DNA of 64,000 nucleotides from Tausonia pullulans. Its lineage: Eukaryota > Basidiomycota > Tremellomycetes > Cystofilobasidiales > Mrakiaceae. The DNA is taken from contig OX637626.1 in the NCBI GenBank assembly GCA_951802195.1, forward strand, positions 1 to 64,000, read 5' to 3'. The position numbers were made by a program, and so were the translations under genes. The notes under the pieces are model-generated. The model saw only the letters and a list, made by a program, of their open reading frames with translations, searched no databases and had not been told where the DNA came from. This document shows positions 44,961 to 55,288 of the stretch, in pieces; positions within the stretch are counted from its first letter, which is position 1; every line of letters starts with the position of its first letter.

Positions 44961-45841
44961 TCACCCAACCTCGTTAGGTCGTCCCCTGCCCCTCTCGCTG
45001 GTCCGCTTAATCTGGAGGTTGAGGCTGTGCCACATGGTTCGGGTCTGCTGCTGACGAGCAGAGGACGAGGGGGCTAGAAACTTGGCACTGGCAGTTGGGC
45101 CGGCGCCGGTGTAGGCTGGTGGTGGGAGAGCTCCGGCCGATGTGAGTTCGCTGACGGGCAGTCTAGATCAGCAGAAATCCCGCAGCGGTAGTTCGAAGGA
45201 GCAGAAGACTCACAAATGCGGGTCCCGCGCCAAGTATGGCGGCAAGTCCAGCTGCGCCTCCAGCTCGCTCGTCGACATCGTCGCCATCTCGCGAACGACA
45301 GGTGCAGCGGCTTCGGGGGACGAGTAGTAGCCTCGGACGGAGAAGGACGATCTAGGGAGGCCGAGTTGTTCGCGGACCGAGACGAAGTGGTTGCCGTGAC
45401 TTAGGTCTAGTCCGACAAAGACGTCAGCGGGATAGCGTGACAGAAAGTCCGGCACACCGGACGCACTGTTCATGGAGATCAAGGTCTGGGAAGTACCGGC
45501 GCAGAGCAAGTCAGCTGGCGCGGCCTTTCCCGAGAGAGACTCCAAGAACTGACCGACTCAAGCATATTGAGCTTCCTCGACGCAGGCATCAGGTCCTTGT
45601 TCCCCCTGCTCTTGGGCCGGAGCTTATATCTCGCGTACGTCAAAATGACCTCGCGGATATAAGCTGGGTCTTGCGCATCGGTGCAAGAGGATGTCAGGGC
45701 GATGAGGGCTTCGGAGTGGCGGGCGATATCTTTGAACAGACGGACGTCAGCGACTCTCGGCCCCTTGATGAAAAAGAGGGTGCGATGCGTACGGAGCTCA
45801 GAGGCGGTCGACGAGCAACCGACAAGGCAGTGGGACGACAT
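44961..45841 (-). CDS. Paralogue A of an unrecognised three-member family
   Basis: Starts at the ATG at 45841. First exon 45793-45841 (MSSHCLVGCSSTASEL), joined across gtacgc/caaag to HIARHSEALIALTSSCTDAQ, then DPAYIREVILTYARYKL, SRGNKDLMPASRKLNMLES. A 19-nt exon (45467-45485) codes TLISMN, and an exon ending at 45406 codes HGNHFVSVREQLGLPRSSFS, YYSSPEAAAPVVREMAT and LDLPPYLARDPH. A last exon (LTSAGALPPPAYTGAG to KRTSERGRGRPNEVG) ends at 44961; stopping instead at PHL* around 45210 is an alternative. The same ordered blocks and intron phases occur in B (52224-53304) and C (55289-58328). No domain is known to me. There is no signal peptide. A lacks the von Willebrand A part of C. Confidence 0.65.
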
Positions 45842-47600
45842 AGTGGTGGGGGTCGCGAGAGGTGAGTGGGGTGAAGATAGTAGCTGAGCGTCAACTGACA
45901 ATTGAGAGTAAGCTGGCAATTCCCCCGGATGTTCTGCAGGATATAGCGCGTAAGCACCAGAGGATGATCCGACCATATCTCTTAGGCAGGCGCCCCAACC
46001 GCGGAGTGCTAGCGCCCTAGCTAGAGGTGGTGATGAGAGAGAAGCTTCAGGGGCGCTTGCAGCGTCAGCGAAACCCCACTGGCGCCGCAAGCGCAGACTG
46101 TCAGACAGGCAGGCACAAGTGAATTTCCGAGGTAACGGCGCGCATCAGCGGCGGCAGGAGCGGATGACAAGCGCCGACTCTCGCACGCGCCAAGATCTAA
46201 TTTTCCGCACCTTTTGATCCAGGCGAATCATCCGAGATGCGGTCGTTAACTTATGGAGTCATCCATTTCCTCATGCAGTGATTGAGAGCAGATAAGAGGT
46301 TCAAAGGTGAAGGTCGCGCGCGTTCTTGCTGCTGAAGAGCTCGACCCAACCTGCGACAACATTCAGCCTCGCCGCCACTCTCTCAATGCACCGCAAGGAA
46401 AAATAACATCCGGAAAATGGAACACAAACCGTGAGATCAGGACACAATGCATGAAATCAGGCGCAGAATGAGGAAGGAGACAACCCAGAGACCGTTCGCA
46501 CGACAGACACGACTTCCACCAGACATGTCTTGAGGGTCGGGCAAGAGTTCGCGACGTGAAATTCGATTCAAGGGTCGGTCGACTGATAGCGAGAATAAAT
46601 GGCATCAGGCGACTGACCAACAAAGAAGGACGCATGCGGGATGGGACTGACAGGAGAGACTGGTGAAGGAAGCCTTTGAAGGTAGGCCGGACAGTTCGGC
46701 AGGCGGAGAGTGGCTGACTGAACCGAAGAAGTGGCGGCGAACTGAAGGCTTAGGATAACGACTTCGGCAGCTAGTCAGACGAGCCTTCGACGAGCAATAG
46801 CGAGAAATGCTAATGAAAAAGCGACTTACGATATATGAAGTGTGGCAGTTGAAACAGCAGGTTCGAGAGAACTCCAAGCAAGAGAGACGGAATGATTCGT
46901 CACCTTAGTCCAGGTTGAACAGCGATAGGTCGAAAAAGGAAACAATCACTTGTGGAAGAGCAAGTACCACTGCGTATCGGGCAGGCATGAGACCATCAAG
47001 CCACTTGTTATCAAGTACCCTACCCATTTCATCCGTAGAAAAGACACGGCGTGCGGAGCCGCCGAGTGGCTCGTGGCGTGAGAAGAAAGCCTGATGGCCG
47101 CATAATCCGGGTGAAGACAGCGGTGTTGAAAACGAGAGTGTGGCGGAGGCGCTCAGCCACCAGCGGACAGACTGTGTCGTGCAGCAGAGGCGATTCGCTT
47201 GGCCCAGGAGGGTAGACGAGCGCTGCGGCGGCAGCCAGATGGTCCACGCGACTGAGCAAGCGACGACAAGATGTAAAAAACTTCCTTGGCCCGACTGAGG
47301 TAGAGGAAGTAGGTGGTAGAAGCTTTGTGACGAACCCGAGCGCGAGAGCGAATCATGCGAGCGTAGGTCTGACATCCGGAAAGGAGGGTGAAGAGGGGGA
47401 AATGGTAAGCGAGCACAAAATGCAAGCGGCCTCATTTCGTTTTTGCTCTTCTGCTCTCAAACACATCGTTTCTGACAGCTCACCACACACAATGCCCCTC
47501 GGTCGACATTTGAATGTCGCGTATTTCAAAATAAGGGGCGTATATGGCATGGCGCAGTCATTTCCCAGCTCTCCCCTTCCTCTTTCTTCCGCCCTCCAAT
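45842..47600. other. Long gene-poor interval upstream of paralogue A
   Basis: About 1.76 kb, lower in GC than flanking genes. A minus-strand frame continues in phase upstream of A's ATG, with an extra ATG near 45974 (MVGSSSGAYALYPAEH), so A could start earlier. The other open frames here begin with non-ATG codons or show no pattern. No transposon signature was seen. Confidence 0.45.
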
Positions 47601-47674
47601 GGCCGACTGGCAAAATTGGTTATCGCGTCTGACTACGAATCAGGAGATTGTGGGTTCAAGTCCCACGTTGGTCT
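47601..47674 (+). tRNA. tRNA-Arg (anticodon ACG)
   Basis: Full cloverleaf without intron. The acceptor stem ggccgac pairs with gttggtc, with two G-U pairs. The D arm contains ttggtta. The anticodon stem tctga/tcagg encloses loop ctacgaa, with ACG at 34-36. The T arm is gtggg ttcaagt cccac. A five-T pol III stop follows at 47679-47683. In the fungal code ACG, read as ICG, serves Arg CGU/CGC/CGA. Confidence 0.93.
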
Positions 47675-47678
47675 AAGA

Positions 47679-47683
47679 TTTTT
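47679..47683 (+). terminator. RNA polymerase III terminator of the tRNA
   Basis: Run of five T residues five bases beyond the tRNA 3' end. Confidence 0.75.
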
Positions 47684-49321
47684 GTTCAAATTCTGGCGAT
47701 GAGAAGACCAGGAGGTTACACACCAGGCGTCTTTTGGTTTACTGCCACCTTCCGCTTGTCCCTTGATAGCCTACCTTCTTTGCAAGCCCCTTCCTCGGAT
47801 TCGGCCAGATCTTCATCTCGCTTTCAGCGTGTCGCCCGGGGACTTCACCCTCATCAGATTCCAGCTTGATCGATCTCTCTGGGTCGAGTTCACTCCATCT
47901 CAACCTCTGCAATCCTTCAGCAGTTCGTCACTCCTCCTTCTCTCTATGGTCTCTCAGGTGAACTTGTATGTTCCTCTTACCGCTCGTGAGTATCGACGCA
48001 CTTCTTCCTCTTCAAATCTCTGGCTGCCGAGGTTCAAGAGTTCGCTCCAAGGATCGTCGGTGTAGTCATCAAATTTCGTCCCGGCTCTCGACCTCCGACA
48101 ACCTTGCTCTTGACTTGACGCCTAGCGCTTTTGCTCCTCGCCAAATTCCACTTGAACTTCGGCTGGTGAAAGACGGCGCGCGACGAGCCACCTCCCTCCA
48201 AGATGGAGTGAAGGGAAGTCAGTCATCCGGCATGACGATGAAATTGAGAGTGGTCAGCGGCTGGATGAGGTTGAAGATGTACGCTGAGTGCTGCGTCTCA
48301 ACGGTCGGTCGAGGGCAAGGAAAGTCTTCGTGCAAAGACGGTTTTTGGCGGTGAGCATCTCTCTCAGCCGGCCCAAGTGGTAGGAGTCTGAACTGTCGTC
48401 TTCTTGGGGACGATCGGGTTCCACGCTAAAGGCACTTCATCCACGCTATTCAGAGAAGAACCAGGTGGGCTTTGGTACTTCTTGGAGTATCGAAAGCCAG
48501 TTGCAGCCAAAGCGCCCGGGTAGGTACGACTTCGGGTCCAACCCAACCCGGACATGGAGTAGAGGGGGGAAACTGAGGTGGCTCACGAGGGTTGTAAGGA
48601 GGCAGCCTTCCTCGGGAGACCACAGCGAGATCCCTTCGCTCTCGCTCTCGCGCCTGGAGGGAACCGAGATCGACGAGTAGAAGCTCGTGGGCTTAGGGCA
48701 ACGCAAAGGCGAGATTTGGAACCCATTCCCGACATCAATTCCGGTTTGGCATGGTCGCTGCACGCAGGCTGTGGAAGCTGAAGATCGACGATATATATTT
48801 CTTAAGCTGAATGATGGAAATTGAACGTCAAAAAGAAAGGGAGAGCGGCCTCTCGAAACGCGTGGGACGAGGAGGACAGTCAACATATCGGTGAGCAGGG
48901 TGATCATAAAGTGAGACGTCGACTGCTTATCGAGGGCTAACGCGTAGAAGAGGATGTGATTGCGAACCTTGGATGGAGGTCCGGGAGCGGCATGATCGGT
49001 GGTGTAGGTCGAGGAGAGGAACACACGTCGAGTCCATCGCTCTCCCCAGGTCGACAACACATGAAATTGGCGTGAGTGTGTGTGACATGCGAGTCACGTC
49101 AGAGGCCTTATCAGACGTCGGAAGCTCTCTTCCTGATGAGTTACCGTCCATCAGATTACGGCCTTAAAGCTTAAAGCGAAACGTTCGTGTGAGAAAAGGA
49201 AACAAGGGCTCCTCGACAAGCTGCTGTCGCCGGCTCTCTCGATCTCCCCAGTTGGTCGGCCAAGATAATTGCGTGCGTGTGATTGAATGCGTATGAAAAG
49301 AATCAACTATTTCCCCTCTCC
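47684..49321. other. Long gene-poor interval
   Basis: About 1.64 kb between the tRNA and the 3' end of DGA1. The longest frame (48446-49060 minus) opens at GTG, has no family features and is probably chance. I see no repeat or mobile element. Confidence 0.45.
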
Positions 49322-51946
49322 CTACTCGACCAGGGTGAGCTCCCTCGTCCGGTTCCGCGCATACACGTCCTTTTGATACAGTCAGTCAGCACTCCTCCCT
49401 TTCATCCCGCTGGAGCTCAAACGAACACACCTTGTAGGCATCCCAGACGCGCATAAGCTCGGCGATGTACCGGCCCTGGACCTCCTCCATCTGGTGGCTC
49501 GTTGGGTTATCGCTTTGCTCGACGGAGATGGGGCGGCCGACGACGGAGACGATCGGGTGGCGGTAGGGCATGAGTCCGAGAGAGTCTGAGTAGAGTCATG
49601 TGGGCCATCAGTGAGGTTTAGGAAGAAAGTAACCAAGAGAAAAGCCAGCAGAGCTCGGCGTACAGTTGAAGAGGCTGAGAAGGAGGAGCGAGCGAGCGAT
49701 CAGCGAAGCCGCTCAGCATCATCCCTCCAAAATGTGACTACGTACCCTCGGCCGTGGAACATTGGCAGCGTGAAGCCAAATAGTTTCTGAAAATGCTTCT
49801 GAATCGAATGAATAGTCGTCCCGCGCTCGTTCTGGAGCTGGTCGTAGATGTCATTCTCGCCAAACGAAAAGACAGGAACGAGATCCGCACTAGGATTGCA
49901 CCTTCAGAAAGGAGGCGGACTGGCGGGAAGAGAAAGGACGCACCCCTCGCGAATGGCGATCTTGATGAACCCCATCCGGCGTTTGAGCGTCAGGTCCGCC
50001 GTGCCAGGGTGAGCGCGTAGGGACTCGGTAGCGCCACCGATGACCTGCCGTGCGTGCCGTGCGTGCCTCATCGGCCGTGTCAGTATTGATAAGATTAGAG
50101 CCCGAACAGGGACGCACGATGACGATGGCCTCTCCCGGACCCTTGCGGAGGATATTGGAGCAAGACCGCTTGGAGACCGAGCAGACGCCGAGGAGAAGGA
50201 GAATGTCGCGGTAGACTGAGACGAAGCAAACTATCAGATAGGGCGAGAAACAGACAACGCAGAGATAGACAAACTCGGGATTTTGAAGTCTAAGATGCGT
50301 GCGCGGAAGCATCAGCGTCCGTAGCAATGGCGTTAGAGCTATGTGCTGGGCATCCCACTCACTTGCTGCCAAGGTGAGGAGGTGTGGCCTGATGCCGGGG
50401 AACAGCTTAGAGAAGCTCGTGCCTGGATGACAATAGAATCAAGTCAGGCGCCAGCCTGATTCGTCAAGGAAAGTGGAGTCAAGGCTGACCCTCGGTGGCA
50501 AAGCTGGGAACAATGTGGAGGGGGGAGGGAGAATCAGCGGCGACATCCAGATAGCAACGTTACGCGACGCTCTCGTACTTGGCGAATGCTGCAGGTGGAC
50601 GAACGGGAGGGATCAGTATCTCTGATCTGCCGTCGGGAGAGAAAACCTGCTCACCTCCCATGCCGATGACACCATGCGGGTGGTAGCCGAAACTAAGCGG
50701 TTGGGCGAGCGAGTGTCAGACTGGCAGGAACGGTCGTGTTCAGGGTTCGCCAATACGGACATGTAGCGGCGGTCTGGGGGTAGAGCGGCCTCCTGGACCA
50801 GCGAAACAGGGTAGTAGTTTGAAAAATGCCTAGGGGGAAAGGAGTAAGCGAACGAATGGCTGATCGACCCTAGGACACGGCGGCGTGCGCACCTCCAGAT
50901 CGGCAGCCGCTTGATCCATCGCTTCGGTCGACCTCCGTGGACCGCTGCCTTGTCGATAGCATTAATCCAGACGAGGTAGACAATGATCACTGGCCAGAGG
51001 CGTGGAAGAGAGCTGAGGGGGTACGTCTGTCAGATCGACATTTGAACAGGGCCATGCCATCATGTCGAAACGCACCAGCAGTAAAAGAACGCTGCTACGC
51101 AGATCCTGGAAGTCAAAAGTAACGTCAGGATTTCTCACATTCAATCAAGGGCGCTCGCCAAACGAACGGGAGAAGAGTCGACCAAAAGGCGACTTGAAGA
51201 CGAGTGACTGGTTAGTTCGACGAACTCTCACGACCGCGGCAAGACGCGCGTCTGTGTTTGAACACACCTGCGGCCGTCTGGAGTCGGCCTTAAAGAAGAC
51301 ACGCCCGAGGAGAAGAGGAAAAGGGCATCAGTCAATGCCTAGAGACGTGACAACGGAGGAAGCATGTGGGCCGTCTCTCTCTTGAAACCCCGGAGAGAGC
51401 AGTGAGACCCTTGCCGGGCAGGCTGGGGGAGGCGGGGGGGCGGGGAGTGGGGACAATGAGGGAGCGGGTGGAGACATACGGTTGCGAGGGACTGTAAGAT
51501 CGTGGACGGCGTCAGCAGGAATTGCATTTATATGGGTCTTTGAGAGATCATCTGTCAACTGACCCTTGAGTGGTGCAAATCTGGATGAAGCACACATGGT
51601 CAAGAGGACGGCGAGTCAGGCCTGATCACGCACGCCCACGCGCTCTCGGCACCAGGAAAGGGAGAGGGAAGCACTTGATTTCAATGCCCTTCGGGAGCCG
51701 CTTGGAGCCCTCCTCCTGGAGTTTGGTGATGCCAGTCGTGAGCGAGTCGCGAAGCTCGCTGATAGACGAGCTCAGCTCGAGCAGCGGCGAGCGAGGGGTC
51801 GGGGGAGCAGGGCCAGCAGGGGGCGACAATGGGGAGGCGATCGCGGGCGCCAGCGGAGGGGGGATGGTTGACGTTGTCAGCTCAGGCGACGGCGACGGCT
51901 CCAGCTCGGCGGGGAGGCCGACGTTTCGGGCACGGAGGGTGGACAT
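49322..51946 (-). CDS. DGA1: Type 2 diacylglycerol O-acyltransferase (DGAT2)
   Basis: Multi-exon gene from the ATG at 51946 (MSTLRARNVGLPAELEPSPS) to the stop at 49322 (VYARNRTRELTLVE). A Pro/Ser-rich N-terminus of about 70 residues and a helix (SSSISELRDSLTTGITKLQE) precede the membrane region with WPVIIVYLVWINAID. Active-site and family motifs are FSNYYPVSLVQ, FGYHPHGVIGMG (the HPHG motif), LRKGPGEAIVIV, IGGATESLRAHPG, LKRRMGFIKIAIREGADLVP, FSFGENDIYDQ, FHGRGLFNY and LMPYRHPIVSVVGRPI. The enzyme makes triacylglycerol from diacylglycerol and acyl-CoA at the ER and lipid droplets. It lies between family members A and B. Confidence 0.92.
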
Positions 51947-52223
51947 GCGCAAGAAGAGAGGGCTGGCTGCTGGATGTTGTGGAAGAGAGAGCAAGAACGA
52001 GAAACACAGCGAACGAAAGGACGCTCCGCCGGGCTTGGCCGGCAAGGAGACGAGAACCGGGGTCTCCTTCGCTTCCTTTCTCGGGACCAACGTCGACCTT
52101 CCCCCTCTGATCATCTCGACAGATCGTATATCAAGAGCATGGGCATCAAGGCTACTGGAACGTTCTTTTACTTGGGCACAGAAGAGCAAGAGTAAATAAA
52201 GCAAACAGAGCGTCCATAACTGT
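51947..52223. other. Spacer between paralogue B and DGA1
   Basis: 277 bp; the DGA1 upstream region must lie here and may extend into the 3' end of B, which is on the same strand. No gene seen. Confidence 0.4.
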
Positions 52224-53304
52224 TCAGGCCTGCCCGCCCTCGTCCGACGACACGGAGTGCGACTGCCACCGGCGGCGCAGGAGCGTCCGCCAGATGTTCC
52301 GTTTGGGCGAGGGAGCCGAAGGGTGCAGCGAGGAGACCGGCAGCCGCACGTTCAAGTCGCACGAGTCGGCGGGCATCTGAGCGGGAAGGTGGGGGATATC
52401 GCTGCAGGATGGCGCCGGTAGATGGTCAGTAACTGCAGGGCAGCAAATGAACAAAGGGTCATTCACTAGATGGCATCCCAACACTTGGCCTGAGGAAAGC
52501 CGTAGATGTCCCTGGTGGCCGTCGAGACGCGAGCGTCAGGAACCGCCTCCAACGTCGAGCGGAATTTCGGTCGCGCCGCAGGGTGGCTTGACTTGTTCGA
52601 CAACGACCAAGACGCCGTCCGCGGGGAGAGAACTGGGGTCGCGCACGGCTCCTCGAGAAAGTGTTTGGACTTGGGGAGCGAGTATTGCTCGCGGACCGCA
52701 ATGATTCTGGGGTTAGCCAAGAGAACGCGCCACCATCAGGCAGTGGCGCAACGGGGAAGACAGAAAGTGTGCGGAGCCGGATTTCTTATGAATGGCTTAC
52801 GCTGATCCATAGTCTGGGTCTGAGAGAGATGAGATAAAATTCTCAGCAAGAATTCATACTGGTTGTTCTGAGACGAACATGCTCACATTGTAGAGATATC
52901 AACGACTGATGAGGACGGACATCAACAAGATGCTTTTTGTGAAGGTTGGAACGATACGCAGGCTCACTGTTTCCACCTGCTCGAGCGAGTTGTCTACGCT
53001 CAGGTAGTCCTTGCCGCTAGCAAACTTCTTCTCCACATAGATGGTGAAGACTCGGCGGACATAAAGCACGTCGGGCTGGCATGCGTCGCCGTCGGGCTGT
53101 AAAAGGCGCGCTCCACATTACCGATCTTATCTGTTGGACCACAGACGAGACTCACCTCGAGGGCCTCAAGCAGGTCCGAAAACTTCTTCAGGCCTGGCAA
53201 CGGAAAAAGAGTGAGCAAGCATGCTGAAGGACGATGCGTAGCAGGTGACCATAAATATAAGCACGTAGGTCTCGGATGGGTCGTTTGGGGGTGTAAGAAG
53301 ACAT
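52224..53304 (-). CDS. Paralogue B of an unrecognised three-member family
   Basis: Seven exons: 53265-53304, 53156-53193, 52968-53096, 52887-52905, 52801-52819, 52485-52706 and 52224-52401. They sum to 645 nt, 214 residues plus stop, with all phases closing. The product begins MSSYTPKRPIRDL, then LKKFSDLLEALEPDG, DVLYVRRVFTIYVEKKFASG, YLSVDNSLEQVET, SLISLQYPDYGSAIIAVREQ, YSLPKSKHFLEEP, DIPHLPAQMPADSCDL and a basic end, RNIWRTLLRRRW, before a short acidic tail. The blocks match A and C in order. The two consecutive 19-nt exons match C exactly in length and phase. The last exon's W-x-x-L block resembles A's RTMWHSL. No known domain, signal peptide or membrane helix is evident. The 52485 donor (gtgttg) is the weakest junction. 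Confidence 0.68.
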
Positions 53305-54253
53305 GTTGTATTTGTGGAAGAGATGTAATGTGGTTTGGAGAGTTAACGGGAACCAGGGACAAGAGGGCAGTTTTAAACTACATGAGACCAGGCAACATGA
53401 CTGGCCGTAGTCTTGTCATCACCCGCGGGGCGTCTTGCGCTGACGAGGGTGAGCCACCACCGCGCGGCGGACCCGATTGATGAACGGGATGGCTGAAAGA
53501 TTGTGGCTCAAATCCCGGCTTTCATGGAAGGCAAAGGATGAGAAGCCACTTTGACTTACCACTCCTGTTCCTGCTCTCAACATACAGTGATGTCAACGCC
53601 TTTGAAGAGACTATCCTCATTCACGTTGTTTGACGACGGAACACAGCGCATACTGAATGAAGCACAGCGCACACTGAATGAAACGCCGTCGCTCGGACAG
53701 TCAAGTCTCAATCTCTTTGAGAAACGAGAGAGATGTAAAGCCAAGATATTGCCTATTCAATCATCTGATGACTTCGACGGGGATCATCACTCATGATCCG
53801 AGAGGAAAGGCGGGCTGAGCGAAACGGTGTGGCAGCGCTAGCGTTGAACACTCGACTCGTAGTCCGATGGCGGTCAAGGACGCTCGTCCACTTCTGCCTG
53901 TCAATAGGTCTGCATAGCAACGGGCGAAGGATCAAGAGAACAACTGGATTCTGAGAATCGAGCGCTGATGGTTAAACTTTCGAAGAGCGAGATTACTCCA
54001 GATTGAGAGCGAGTGCTTAGTTGGCGTGTCAGCTGCTTTGACATTCACCGGCGCTGGCGCACTTCATGGCATTTGGGAACGAAAGCAGACACTTACTGCT
54101 AGTGCTGACAAGCGTGCCCTTTCCGGTCTCCTGAGACCAACATCGATCTCGCCCGAGATGTAACGTAGCGACGCAGACCCTCGGACGTGCGTCAGAGCCA
54201 GAGAGCTAGCTTCCTCGCTCCTCGACGGCCACCACCACCTCCATCCTGCCACC
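53305..54253. other. Divergent intergenic region, paralogue B and TMEM170-like gene
   Basis: About 950 bp with the upstream regions of both genes. A short imperfect repeat, acacagcgca(t/c)actgaatga, occurs twice around 53641-53675. No gene supported. Confidence 0.45.
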
Positions 54254-55252
54254 ATGGGCAACGTTAGGAGCATTCTCGCGGCTCCAGACCAGGTAAGAGG
54301 TGCTGTCCGATCAATGCGATCTCATCATGTCTCTCTCTAACACTTCTGCACCTCCTCCAACCATCCGGACGTCCTTCCTCTTCACAGACGTTGGTAACCG
54401 TCCCCTTGGGTTACACACCCCCTCCCTTCCCTTCGCTCTACAGCCCCACGATCAATGGAAAGAATGCCATCTATCTCTACTATGCTGAGGGTCTGTCTAA
54501 GCGTTCTTCTCCCTCCCGAGTCTCCCGACGTCGCACGGTCCTTCCTCCCTCAGCCCGGGTCCTGACCTCAGTACCTCCCCAGACATGTGGCGCTTCACCT
54601 TCTTCTGGACAATCATCGTCTATGGCCTCATCTTTCTCGGATGTGGCCTTACGGGCGCGGTCGTCTTCTGTCGGCGGCACCCTGCCCTCGCCGTTCTTCT
54701 TCCGGTCGCTCTCGTTGCGGTGGGCACGATGATAGCGGTCATCTCGGGATCCATCGTTGGTAGGTCCCAGCTCAAAACTACAGGTGCTATCAGTTGTTCG
54801 CATGATCATCACGCTGACGAAAGGTCTCTGCTATCGCATTGTCCACCCCCCGTTTGACGCGCCGTTGTCGATGGACTCTCCCAGGTCTCGGTCTTGCCGC
54901 CGTCTGTGCGTCCTCTTCTTTCTTCATTTCAAGCAACTTCCCAAGCTGATTGAATATTCACTCTATTCAGACAATGCGGCTCATTTCAACATGGCAACGT
55001 GCGTGTCAGAGCCGTCGAGATATCACCGCGGGCATCCCTCCGAAGCTCACCCTCTCCCCTTGTCTTTTTTGATTCCCTCTTCCAGCTGGGTCCCCTTCCT
55101 CTACGCACTCATCCAAGCCCTGATCCTTGCCATCGGGTGCGATCTGCTCGCTCGCTCACTCATCGATCTGCGTGCCAGTCGCGCTGACTGCTGCACTTAC
55201 CCCCTTTCCGCAACAATCCAGGAGCTACAACACCATTTCCGCTATCATCTAG
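54254..55252 (+). CDS. TMEM170-like small integral membrane protein
   Basis: Seven exons: 54254-54292, 54388-54490, 54583-54759, 54885-54905 (21 nt), 54971-54998 (28 nt), 55086-55136 and 55222-55252. The sum is exactly 450 nt, 149 residues. The soluble start is MGNVRSILAAPDQTLVTVPL and a conserved-looking INGKNAIYLYYAEDMWRFTF precedes three hydrophobic segments (FFWTIIVYGLIFLGCGLTGA, ALAVLLPVALVAVGTMIAVI, FLYALIQALILAIG). The end is SYNTISAII. Length, three-helix plan, W-x-F before helix 1 and F-N-M-A-T-W before helix 3 fit the TMEM170 family, ER/nuclear-envelope shaping proteins in animals. The match is from memory. Its stop lies 36 bp from the stop of the convergent paralogue C. Confidence 0.7.
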
Positions 55253-55288
55253 ATCTAAACCTGAATGCCTTCCCATCCTTGCACCATT

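Noticed and set aside
46338-46351. gacccaacct, part of the telomere-like unit
   Set aside because: Only ten bases and not tandem; chance in a C-rich genome cannot be excluded.
48446-49060. 204-residue minus-strand open frame
   Set aside because: Opens at GTG, no recognised family, no supporting neighbour; kept only as a possibility in the gene-poor interval.
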